This document shows positions 1-9,288 of a stretch of 64,000 nucleotides of DNA, one piece after another; positions within the stretch are counted from its first letter, which is position 1; each line of letters opens with the position of its first letter. The position numbers were made by a program, and so were the translations under genes. The notes beneath the pieces are model-generated. The model was not told the origin of the DNA. It searched no databases and worked only from the letters and a program-made list of their open reading frames with translations. Location: contig NC_072453.1 in NCBI RefSeq assembly GCF_027596085.1, positions 2,625,448 to 2,689,447 of the forward strand. Direction: 5' to 3'. This DNA comes from Anoplopoma fimbria. Lineage: Eukaryota > Chordata > Actinopteri > Perciformes > Anoplopomatidae.

Positions 1-668
1 GTCAGTTTACTCGCAGGTTCATTTGTGTTTATTCGCTTCATTCGCGCTGGGGAGGGGGAGGGGCTTATCTCCATGGAAACCGTTGTCAACTCATCCATTT
101 ATTTCCGCCATCAACCATGCAAGAAATAACTACTATATCTGATTTATACTCGTTGTGGCAGTCCCAGATATCCCGGGAAACTAAACGCCGTCTCAGCTGT
201 AGGTGGTTTACTACAGCTGTAGTAAACCACCCGTCGGCTGGTTTACTACAGCTGTATGGACCGAAAATAAACTATTTTACTGTGATTTAATTATAATAAA
301 TGTACAAAAAGGGACGCCGAAATAACAACACAATGATAGTTGTTTGTAAAAAGTCAGAATTCATGTTCATTCAGTTCTCTCTGCAAGACGACAAGGAAAT
401 CACTTTTAAAAAGCTTGTTTTGTGAATGGAGGTCGGATCGATGACAGAATGACAGGAGGAGAATCTCAACGCTGATTGGCTTTCGCAACACAGCGTCACA
501 CGAATTTTGAATTGCGTCAACTCCGGTGAATGAGGCAAATTTCGCCTTATTCGCAACGCAAGGCTCGAGTTCGCGTCTACTCGCGCATATTCGCGTCTGT
601 GCATTGACTTTACATGTAAACTGAGCGCACGGAAAATTTGCTTCGCTTTTGGTGTGAACACGGCACGA
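1..668. repeat. Unclassified dispersed repeat with many TTCGC words
   Basis: This stretch is unusually CpG-rich for the window and repeats short words such as ATTCGC and TCGCGTC. Positions ~440-665 have a diverged second copy at ~1655-1852; both contain a block beginning GACAGAATGACAG, then CTGATTGGCTTTCGCAACAC, and ending near TTCGCTTTTGG. It resembles the flank of a DNA transposon (Harbinger-like elements have such CpG-rich ends), but no transposase frame or clean terminal repeat is visible. No host gene is seen. Confidence 0.45.
202..231. repeat. Perfect 30-bp palindrome
   Basis: The 15-base left arm beginning GGTGGTTTACTACAG is followed directly by its exact reverse complement, with CAGCTG at the centre and no loop. 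A partial third copy of the arm (TGGTTTACTACAGCTGTA) follows at about 239-256. It may be a relic of a terminal inverted repeat. Confidence 0.9.
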
Positions 669-1288
669 TAGGTTTTCCTGAAATACGTTTGTTTCAGCAT
701 TGCAGATGTTTTTTTTAATTATTCAGTGACACTGTCCTCATCAGAGATTCAAGGATCATTTATTGTCACTATATAACACAGGGATGCACAACACAGTGCA
801 GTTGTAGTCCATTCGTAACACAACAAACACATGGCAAACAAAATAAAACACAAACAGTAGTACATTCCTCTAGTGCCTTTTTTAATTTGCATCTTAAGAA
901 ATTTAAACAGCATTAAGTTATATCCAAGTATGTGAGTTAGAAGAGTTATATATAAAAATAAATATTAATTTTAATATAAATATTAAAAGTAATCTAAAAA
1001 TGACTTTTAATGTGTGTCTGTGACATTTATGTTTATAATGCATTTCAAACTTACTGACAATAATTACTTATCACATACTTATAATGCGTTATCACCTGCT
1101 TTTAAGTTATACCATTGTTTAAATAAAGTTAGAAATACTCATAAATACTCATAATGGTCAGGCACTTACTTTTATTTTTTGTAATACATTATAATCACAG
1201 TTTTAGTGCATTACAATATGATTATAAATTAGTCTAAGTGGTCATTGTTTGTTTTAGTATTGAAAATAAATTTTCAACTTATCATACA
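669..1288. repeat. ~620-bp direct repeat, copy 1
   Basis: The segment starting ATAGGTTTTCCTGAAAT and ending near TTTTCAACTTATCATA recurs in the same orientation at 8661-9288 with only scattered substitutions and small indels. On the minus strand it carries an AATAAA followed by GATCCTTGAATC, which looks like a retroelement or gene 3' end. The two copies bracket ~7.4 kb that includes the coiled-coil gene. Confidence 0.8.
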
Positions 1289-1654
1289 AAGGTTTGTATG
1301 ACATCTCATGAAAAGTTGCTCCTCATTTGTCGTACGTTTTCCTACAAAAGCAGGTAACACGTAACATGTATAGGTCTTTTAAAAAAAAAAACTGCCCAAA
1401 TTCACGGGAAACAACTCAGGAAAAGATCGTTGCTTGGGTTAAAAAATATCTACGGAAGTGCTGTTATTGAAGTATGCAAATTTCATTACGAATGATAAAA
1501 GTTTACTTCTCGTTTCACATGGTGAATCCACAGAGGTCCCCTGGCTGAAAGAATAATGTTTTTGGTCCCATCCACGACCCTTCCCGTCCGCCTTATGTGG
1601 TCTTTACACATCCTCATTTATGATTTCGGATCGATTGGTGCTAGACTTTGCTTA

Positions 1655-1852
1655 CATGACAGAATGACAGTAGGAGAATCTCAACGCTGATTGGCTTTCG
1701 CAACACAGTGTCTCGCAAATTTTTCGCGCGCATTGAAATAGGCAAATTTGGCCTCATTCGCGCCGCCAGGCTCGAGCTTGCGTCTATGCATTGACTTGTC
1801 ATGTAAACTAAACGTGCGAAAAATTCGCTTCGCTTTTGGTTTTAACACGCCC
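1655..1852. repeat. Second copy of the TTCGC-rich repeat
   Basis: This is a diverged direct copy of ~440-665. Shared blocks include GAGAATCTCAACGCTGATTG, CATTGACTT, CATGTAAACT and TTCGCTTTTGG. The two copies flank the 620-bp repeat copy 1, suggesting layered insertions. Confidence 0.6.
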
Positions 1853-3041
1853 AGTGAGCACTAGACGGGATTTAGACGTCTAAATCTGGTTGAAATCGGG
1901 TCTAAACGTCTATAGACGTCTTTTCAACCAGCTAAAACCCGGTTACAATTTCAACATGTCACAAAACACCATTTGGTTGATAATGTGTTCTGTTGTAACG
2001 GAAGGCTGTAAGAGAGACGATATAAACATATTATATATATTATCGTATTTATGTAAAGTATTCAACTGGTCGTTGAAATGTGGTCTACACGTAGACGTGA
2101 TTTCAACGCACTTAATGTTTCATATAAAAAGTCGGAAATATCGGACTTTATCGACTGTTTGCTGCTAAAATAAGCTTCTAGGACATCGTGATCCGGTCAT
2201 TTTTATACATTACTCTTAAATAAGAAAGTTTGCTTACAGCTGTAACGCGCATGCACAAGTACTTAGACTATAGAGTTTGGAACTTCGACTGCACTGCACA
2301 AGAGGAACGGTCGAGACTCACAGAGTCGAGACTCACGGAGCCACAACGACAGGAACGGGCTGATAAACCTGAGGCTTCACGCTGCACATACTGTGTAAGT
2401 ACTGAACTACTGGATTCCAGTTATTCAAAGCCAAATTAGCATCATTGATATAATTTTAAGCTGCTCACGATGCAGGCGAGGCTGCTAGCTTGTAGCGTTA
2501 GCATGTTAGCTTGTAGCGTACTGCTACATGGACCCACAGTAAACATTAATATGTGTGTAAGTTAATGTTGGCGACTGTCTCTATGGGCTGTCGCTGTAGT
2601 TCATTGATATAATGTGAGTTTTAGACCATTTCACATCTAAATACATGACAGAAAGCTAGTGGGGCTGTACACAGTTTAAATGGGGAGATTTTGTTGTTTG
2701 TATTTTCAATTTCATTGTAGTTGTATGAATAAAAACAAATTAATTGTTACCCGTGTCAAATGGTCTTATTTGTCCTGTCAATGTTAACTGTTAATGTGTT
2801 ATTATGACTACGTATTTAATTGGTACATATTTTACTGTGAGCATTTTGAGGTTCAAGACGTTCTTATGTTCGGAAAAAAAAAATAATTAAAAATAATAAT
2901 AATAATAATATTAAATAACTTAAACAAGTAAAAGACGTTTAATAGACATTTATGTCTAAAAGTGGTGCAAAAGTCAAAGTTTATTCAACGTCTATTTGTA
3001 GACGTCTATTAGACGTTCACGTTTAGACCATATTTCAACGT
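1853..3041. mobile_element. Non-autonomous DNA-transposon-like element with GACGTCTA words
   Basis: The left part (1853-1925) has a cluster of TAGACGTCTA/AAACGTCTA words and GGTTGAAAT motifs. The right part (2930-3041) has the same words again (AGACGTTTAATAGACATTT, GTAGACGTCTATTAGACG) in opposite sense, consistent with long, imperfect subterminal inverted repeats. The interior holds an AAT microsatellite (~2890-2912) and no convincing coding frame. The right end is interrupted by the LINE at 3042-3704. The superfamily was not determined. Confidence 0.5.
3028..3041. repeat. Target-site duplication, left copy
   Basis: CCATATTTCAACGT here is repeated exactly at 3705-3718. The pair brackets the truncated LINE and marks its insertion point inside the GACGTCTA element. 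Confidence 0.85.
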
Positions 3042-3704
3042 CCATCCATCCATCCATTTCCTTCCGCTTATCCGGGGCCGGGTCGCGGGGGCAGCAAGCT
3101 AAGGAGGGTCCTCCAGACGTCTTTCTCCCCAGCAACACTTTCCAGCTCCTCCTGGGGAACCCCGAGGCGTTCCCAGGCCAGACGAGATATATAATCTCTC
3201 CAGCGTGTTCTGGGTCTACCCCGGGGCCTCTTACCAGTTGGACGTGCCTGGAAAACCTCTAAAGGGAGGCGTCCAGGAGGCATCCTGATCAGATGCCCGA
3301 GCCACCTCAGCTGGCCCCTTTCGACGCGAAGGAGCAGCGGCTCTACTCCGAGCTCCCTCCGGATGTCTGAGCTCCTCACCCTATCTCTAAGGCTGAGCCC
3401 AGCCACCCTACGAAGGAAGCTCATTTCGGCCGCTTGTATTTGCAATCTCATTCTTTCGGTCACTACCCAAAGCTCATGACCATAGGTGAGGGTTGGAACG
3501 TAGATGGACTGGTAAATCGAGAGCTTTGCCTTACGGCTCAGCTCCTTCTTCACCAAAACGGTCCGGTACAACGCCCGCATCACTGCTGACGCTGCACTGA
3601 ACCGCCTGTCCATCTCCCGCTCCATTTTACCCTCACTCGTGAATAAGATCCCGAGATACTTGAACTCCCTCGCTTGGGGCAGTGACTCACTCCCAACCCG
3701 GATT
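3042..3704 (-). mobile_element. 5'-truncated LINE (RT C-terminal part and 3' end)
   Basis: Read on the minus strand there is an open frame of about 210 residues. It has a reverse-transcriptase thumb/connection-like sequence (FKYLGILFTSEGKMEREMDRR, then YGHELWVV, SFLRRVAGLSLRDRVRSSDI and RWLGHLIRMPPGRLP) and ends PPRPGPG. This is the region after the RT catalytic core of a non-LTR retrotransposon; the core itself is absent. The 3' end (low coordinate) carries the short ATCC tandem repeat seen at the end of a common teleost LINE family. It is flanked by a perfect 14-bp target-site duplication (3028-3041 and 3705-3718). The open frame suggests a fairly young insertion, but without its 5' part it cannot be autonomous. 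The clade was not resolved. Confidence 0.85.
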
Positions 3705-3718
3705 CCATATTTCAACGT
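3705..3718. repeat. Target-site duplication, right copy
   Basis: CCATATTTCAACGT, identical to 3028-3041, immediately upstream (minus sense) of the truncated LINE 5' end. Confidence 0.85.
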
Positions 3719-4002
3719 GACCAGTCACAACAGAACGGGCTAGCTGACCAATCACAACAGAGCAGGCTAGCTGACCAATCACAACAGAGCGGGCAAGCTG
3801 ACCAATCAGAGCAGACTTTGCTTTCTGGAGGGAGGAGCAAGCGCTACAATGGAGCATTTCAGAGACGGTGAGATGAAGTGCTGCAGGACAGTCAGGATGA
3901 GAAAAACAAGGCGGATTATGAGCATTAACGCATGTAAACATGTTGTTACTATAACTTGAGATAAAAATATGCACCTGGAAAATAGCATAATAGGGCCTGT
4001 TT
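3717..4002 (-). repeat. Dispersed teleost element with 27-bp CCAAT repeats
   Basis: A 27-bp unit (TAGCTGACCAATCACAACAG...) is repeated about 3.5 times from 3717 to 3812. CCAAT pentamers fall at 3748, 3775 and 3802, exactly 27 bp apart, and a degenerate one (CCAGT) precedes them. The remainder (ACATGTTGTTACTA..., CACCTGGAAAATAGCATAATAGGGCC) matches the end of a repeat common in fish genomes. No protein is encoded. Confidence 0.6.
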
Positions 4003-6520
4003 AAGAACCCATTCATTTGAAGCATACTGACACCCTTCTTCATCATCTCTTTTCTCTACCTTACCTCTCATTTCTAAAGCCCTTTTCTATTTCATCACAC
4101 AATTTCGCTTCTCTCACTCCCTGCTTACCCCCCGGCCCACCCTCATAACCTCTTTCCATCTTACCCTCCATAAGCTGTCCCCTCTCCTCCATCCTCACCC
4201 CGTCTGTCCCCCCGCTATTAGTGGCAAATGAGGCGAGAAGCCATTGAGCTCTGTATGTAAACAGAGAGTTGACCGGTCACGGTGGATCGATCCAGCTGAT
4301 TACTGCCTCGTGATAGTAGCAGCAGATTGATGGGAAACGATAAGAATGTAAGATCATTAACATGATGAAAAAACAAAAGCCTGCAAGCGTCAGTCATATG
4401 CCGACGCTGAAATGGGCATTTCCATCAAACATGTACAGAAAGTCAATAAATTATGATTCGTCATTAAATGAACTATAAATAGATTTTAAATGGCAGTTAT
4501 TCTTGCTGCAGTCCTTGTTAAGAAAATGAGACCAGCCTCAGGAAGTCTTTAACATCGATAGATCCCCATTGAATATGTTAAAGGTGACACGATCGAATAT
4601 ATTCTCCCATTAAAACTGAATGTGACGAAGAGGCTTCAACTTCCTCATCTTTCCCTCGCCACCAAGAAAACATGCGTCATCTCTCGGCGGGAGACCCTCT
4701 TCAGTCCGCCCATTGGAGGAGATTAACGTACTTCTCTAATTTGATAATAGTAATTTTATGGGTCCGTCAACCAGAGGCCTCTGTAGCGGTGACGGAAGCT
4801 GCTCGCAAAGAAGCCTTTCATTTTGGCTGCCAGTCTGAGGAAAGAGAATGAGTCACAGCGGGCACAGAGCGACAGCGTTCGATCAGTTGGCCTGGTTGGT
4901 ATTTGCTGGGGGAGTCAGCACGGTCTTTGATACACAAACTAAAAATACCATTTCCCTCGCTATCAGTCCTCTGTTTCCTTCGCAAACTTGCTGACGTTTC
5001 CACTCACACATTTATAGTTGACTCTCTCTGTTTGACCTTCTTATTGTCACTGTTTCCTATATTCTTCCTAGACATGAAACTTACTGTAAGTTATGTTCAA
5101 GCAGAGAACACTGGAAAAAAGTAAAACAATTTGAGTCTCAGATGAATGCAGTAAACAATTAACAGAAACAAGAGGAAGAAAAATCAAGAGAAGACAAAAG
5201 GAGTGAAAAATGCTGTTACATAACCCAACATGAGACATATTCCATCAAGTCTAGATTACTTCAAAGAGCTCTGAATCACAGGGTGAAGACAAACATCACT
5301 GTACATCAGACCTTGAAGAGAAACAGAATGATGCTTTTGCCATCACTGTTGAATTCCTGTTGCATAACACGAGATGAATCACAGTGTTGATGAGAACGCC
5401 CACATCTGCCAGGTGAATGGTCCGTCTTATGCTTAATGATTTAATTAAGTGGAGAATTTCTAAAGGACACTCAACCAGGCTCTTGCTGTCATCAAATGCT
5501 TCCATAGGTTCCTTAAAAACAAAACCTGATGCAGTTTGTGCTGCTGTTATTGCACGACTTCATTCGGTGGCATTATTAATGTAACATTACTGTTTTGCAT
5601 AACTATTCCCTCAGCTGATAATCTGTATCGGTCATTGTTGGCTATTGACTATAGAGTGACGCTATTTCAATCAGGAGAAACAAGGGAATGAAGTAAAGAA
5701 AGTTTTTTATTATAACAGATGAACAACAGACAGATGATGTGTGATAATTAAGTCTTGTCCGATAGAATCCTTTTCTGGGTCCCTCTTGAAGTTTTTTGTA
5801 TATCACTGTTAAGAACCATTTCTCATTAGAATTTTTTTTATGCATAAACATTGATGAGGTGCTTTGCATCGACCATTTGTGGTTGAACGTGGAAGTGGAC
5901 GGGATGTGAGGTCCACATGCGCATGTGTCCAAGTTGTTTAGGGATTCATAAAAGTACTAGGAGATGTTTACATGGTTCTAGAAGTTATTTTGTTTTTAAG
6001 GCCATTTTTGTCTTTTGTGTGGAAGTTCACTTTTAATGTGGATCCAACACTAAATTTGAGACAGAACAGGTTAGGCGTGTAGCATAAGTTATGTGCACAG
6101 CTGTGTGTGCTTATCGATCCTGTCTTTTTTCTTGTACCATGACCTAAATATTTTGCAAACTTTAGCTAAGAAACTTTACTTAACCAAACCAATGAGCTGG
6201 CAGAGTATAAGAGTAATGTTTAGTTAATTTTTGAAACCAGTGATAAACAATCTTTAATTACCTTTTAACATTTTGTTGTTTAAAAGTAGAGGAACTTGTT
6301 AGCTGATAAGAATGAATTAATACATAAAATAGCAGATTCTTTAAAAACAAGTCCAGTATAGACCAAACACAAGTGGAATGCTTTATCACCAACTCAACTG
6401 TACTAAAGAAATACAACAAAATAGGCAAACATTTGATTTATTTTGGTTATTGACTTTTTATTTATTTATTTTTATTCATTTTCTTATTTCAAATATTAAT
6501 TTATAGTATATTATATCAAA
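4003..6520. other. Unassigned non-coding stretch
   Basis: No convincing coding exon, RNA gene or intact mobile element was found. The left part (4040-4210) is pyrimidine-rich. The rest is ordinary mixed sequence with short spurious frames. Conservation, which would reveal regulatory elements, cannot be judged from one sequence. Confidence 0.5.
6458..6475 (-). terminator. Candidate poly(A) signals for the coiled-coil gene
   Basis: On the minus strand there are overlapping AATAAA hexamers (plus-strand TTTATTTATTTATTTTTATT) about 150 bases past the stop codon of the 6621-8231 gene, in the right orientation and distance for its polyadenylation. Confidence 0.5.
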
Positions 6521-6527
6521 TATAGAT

Positions 6528-6633
6528 TACATTATATTACATTACTTTACATTACATTACATTATATTACATTACATTATATTACATTACATTATATTAC
6601 ATTACATTACATTTATTACATTACATTATTACA
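6528..6633. repeat. (ACATT)n-type microsatellite
   Basis: About 100 bp of ATTACATTACATT pentanucleotide repeats with occasional TATATT interruptions. It resembles the tail repeat of the L2-type LINE copies elsewhere in the window and may be an expanded LINE tail. It lies directly at the 3' end of the coiled-coil ORF and overlaps its last codons slightly. Confidence 0.85.
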
Positions 6634-8231
6634 GGATTTTTTTTCTTACTTAAACACATGCAACGTTTGAATTTCTTCCAGACTGAGAGTTTCTTTTTAT
6701 TCTTCCCCTCTGAGTCTGTCAGCTGCTCAACATTTGGTGGATCGGGGAGGATGTCGTTCTCCTGCTCCCTGGTCTTGTCTTGGATCTCCTCTTTGAACTT
6801 GTCATGTTCAGTTCGGAGGTCCTGACTGACCTCCTCCTCGGCCTGGGGCTTAGCGACCAGCTCCTGGTTGGTTGAGGCCTGTTTTTCTTTCAGGTCCTCC
6901 AAGTCTTTGAAATACGTCTTCTCTTTCTCAGAAGCGTTGTCCTTCAGGGTTCTGATCTCCTCATCCAGACTTTTCTTCTCAGCCATCAGCTGCTTAATGG
7001 CCTCCAGGTCCTCTTTGGCCTTTTCAGCCTTGGACTGTGTCTCTTTCTCAAGCTGTTTCTGAAGGCCGTCGCTCTTCTCTCTTTCAGCCTGGAGCTCAGT
7101 TTCAAACCTCAGGTTGATCATATTTGAAAGTTTCAGCTCTTCAAGTTCTTGTTGGAGAGCTTCACTTTTATCTTTCTCAGCCTGGATTTCTGCTGAGAAC
7201 GTTTCTTGACTGATTGTGTGAGCCACTTTGAGCTCCCTCACTTCTTCTAGCAGGGTGCTGTTTTTCTCCTCTAGGAGCTTATTTGTCTCCACTTGTTCCT
7301 GGAGAGAGTCTGTTGTGACCATCTGTCTCTCTAGTTCGGTGATAAGCTGCTTCACCTTCTCCTCCTGGCAGCCGCTGAGGGTTTCAGCACTTTGGAGCTT
7401 AGCCTTCAGCTCCGTCACCTCCTTTTCAAGAGCCTCCTTCTCCTTCTCCTGCTCCCTGATCTTGTCCTGGTGCTGTTCTTTTAGCTGGGTGAGTTCTGTT
7501 CGGAGGCCCTGACTGGTTTCTTCCTCAGCCTGGAGCTTAGTGACCAGCTCTTGGTTGTTTGAGACCTGTTTATTTTTCAGGTCCTCCAAGTCTTTGAAAA
7601 ACGTCTGCTCTTTATCAGAGGCGTTTTTCTGTTGGGTCTGGATCTCCTCCTTCATCTGGTGAACCAGAGCTTCCTTCTCAGCCATCAGCTGCACCAGGTC
7701 CTCTGACAACTTTCTGTTTTCAACCTTGAGCTCATCTTGATTGCTCAGGTCGGTCTGATGTTTAACTTTCAGCTGCTGAAGTTCTTGCTGGAAAGCTGCA
7801 TTTTGATCTCTTTCAATCTGGAGCTCTGCTGAGAACTTCTGCTGGCTGATTATTTGAGACACTTTAAGGTCCTCGTAGTCATTTTGAAGCACCTTCTTCT
7901 TTTTTGTTTTGATGGTGCTTCGAACCTCAGTGGCAATCCTCATGGTGATCATCGTGTCTGGGTCACTAGCCCTCTTCAACCTCTCCAGTTCATCACGCGT
8001 GGCCTTCTCTTTGTTGATGAAACCTTCTTTCAGGCTCTTCTGACGGGCCACCTGCTGCCTGGTCTCCTCCAGTTCTCTGAGGAGCTCCTGCATTGGATTA
8101 GTCTCTGGGCAGTTTTGGGCATGCTCTTGAGGAAGATTTTGGCATGCAACTATGGTGTACTTCAGCTGTCTGGCTTGGTCTTGCGTGTTCCAGGGGCCCC
8201 GGGGCCTCCTGTTGTTCCTACCTCGCTCCAT
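6621..8231 (-). CDS. Intronless coiled-coil protein (536 aa)
   Basis: A single uninterrupted 536-codon frame starts in good Kozak context (A at -3, G at +4). Residues 1-46 are Arg/Asn/Pro-rich. From about 47 to 495 the protein is almost entirely Glu/Lys/Gln/Leu heptad sequence, a long coiled coil. It contains an internal duplication: residues ~121-264 (FSAELQ, KDLEDLK, QELV, AEEE, REQE landmarks) recur at ~333-491. The last 30 residues are basic with Cys (VWKKFKRCMCLSKKK), which could act in membrane or nucleic-acid contact. Similar golgin/trichohyalin-like single-exon ORFs are common, poorly characterised and expanded in fish. No enzyme motif is present. Its role is unknown; a scaffold or tether is only inference. 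Candidate AATAAA signals lie ~150 bp downstream, and the locus is bracketed by the 620-bp direct repeats. The frame is too long and too regular to be chance, but expression is unproven. Confidence 0.75.
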   Translation of the reverse strand: MERGRNNRRPRGPWNTQDQARQLKYTIVACQNLPQEHAQNCPETNPMQELLRELEETRQQVARQKSLKEGFINKEKATRDELERLKRASDPDTMITMRIATEVRSTIKTKKKKVLQNDYEDLKVSQIISQQKFSAELQIERDQNAAFQQELQQLKVKHQTDLSNQDELKVENRKLSEDLVQLMAEKEALVHQMKEEIQTQQKNASDKEQTFFKDLEDLKNKQVSNNQELVTKLQAEEETSQGLRTELTQLKEQHQDKIREQEKEKEALEKEVTELKAKLQSAETLSGCQEEKVKQLITELERQMVTTDSLQEQVETNKLLEEKNSTLLEEVRELKVAHTISQETFSAEIQAEKDKSEALQQELEELKLSNMINLRFETELQAEREKSDGLQKQLEKETQSKAEKAKEDLEAIKQLMAEKKSLDEEIRTLKDNASEKEKTYFKDLEDLKEKQASTNQELVAKPQAEEEVSQDLRTEHDKFKEEIQDKTREQENDILPDPPNVEQLTDSEGKNKKKLSVWKKFKRCMCLSKKKNPVIM

Positions 8232-8660
8232 TTTCTTAGCTGGTAGATTCTTATGTAGACAAGGGTCTTGTGTAGATTCAGTCTGTCACTGATGATCAGT
8301 TCTGACTTGTGTCGATGCAGTCCGTCACTGATGAACAGTTCTGTCTCTATCGGTGGTTTATCTCAATTAAAAAATGTATTTTCTCTCAAAATGGTTTGTT
8401 TCAGTTGAAGATTCCTTCTCTGTCACAAAGGTGTGTCTCAATCGAAAGGTTGGTTGGGACTGAATGGAGACTCAAAGTTCCCTCGTATATATTGACATGA
8501 CCTGCTGAAGTCTTTATGATGTCATAACATTCTATGATGTCATAGAGTCATCAAAGCACTCAAAACTCCAAACAGCTTCCTGACTTGTGTCCAGATCTCC
8601 ACGGCAACCGCTGTTCTTTACATGTTTACATTTATTTTGAAATGACTGACCTGTTCTTAT
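8232..8660 (-). promoter_or_regulatory. Upstream region of the coiled-coil gene
   Basis: Immediately 5' of the start codon on the minus strand. It holds a duplicated ~40-base unit (GTCACTGATGATCAGTTCTG at ~8285 and GTCACTGATGAACAGTTCTG at ~8324), and two copies of ATGATGTCAT (~8515-8545), a CRE/ATF-like half-site pair about 20 bp apart. No clear TATA box can be assigned. Promoter function is inferred from position only. Confidence 0.3.
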
Positions 8661-9288
8661 AGGTTTTCCTGAAATAAGTTTGTTTCAGCATTGCAGATGT
8701 TTTTTTATTATTCAGTGACACTGTCATCAGAGATTCAAGGATCATTTATTGTCACTATATAACACAGGGATGCACAACACAGTGCAGTTGTAGTCCATTC
8801 GTAACACAACAAACACATGGCAAACAAAATAAAACACAAACAAAAGTACATTCCTCTAGTGCCTTTTTTAATTTGCATCTTAAGAAATTTAAACAGCATT
8901 AAGTTATATATAGTATGTGAGTTAGAAGAGTTATATAGAGTTATATATATATATAATATAAATAAATGTAAATTTTATATAATAGTTACATTAAAAGTAA
9001 TATAAAAATTACTTTTAATGTAACTATTTCTGTGACATTTATGTTTATAATGCATTTCAAACATACTGACAATAATTACTCATCACATACTTATAATGCG
9101 TTATAACCTGCTTTTAAGTTATACCATTGTTTAAATAAAGTTAGAAGCACTCATAATGGTCAGGCACTTACTTTTATTTTTTGTAATACATTATAATCAC
9201 AGTTTTAGTGCATTACAATGTGATTATAAGTTAGTCTAAGTGGTCATTGTTTGTTTTTGTAATGAAAATTCATTTTCAACTCATCACA
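8661..9288. repeat. ~620-bp direct repeat, copy 2
   Basis: Same orientation and same boundaries as 669-1288, with small differences, including an AT microsatellite near 8943 and a 33-bp near-perfect palindrome at ~8989-9021 (CATTAAAAGT... /...ACTTTTAATG). It marks either a dispersed repeat or an old segmental duplication around the coiled-coil gene. Confidence 0.8.

Noticed and set aside
1890..2168. 92-codon frame inside the GACGTCTA element
   Set aside because: Not transposase-like and lies in non-autonomous repeat sequence.
6868..8246. Several plus-strand frames (Ser/Phe/Leu-rich)
   Set aside because: They are antisense shadows of the minus-strand coiled-coil gene; Glu/Lys codons read backwards give Ser/Phe/Leu.
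669..9288. An LTR retrotransposon bounded by the 620-bp repeats
   Set aside because: No TG...CA ends, no primer-binding site or polypurine tract noticed, and no gag/pol between the repeats.
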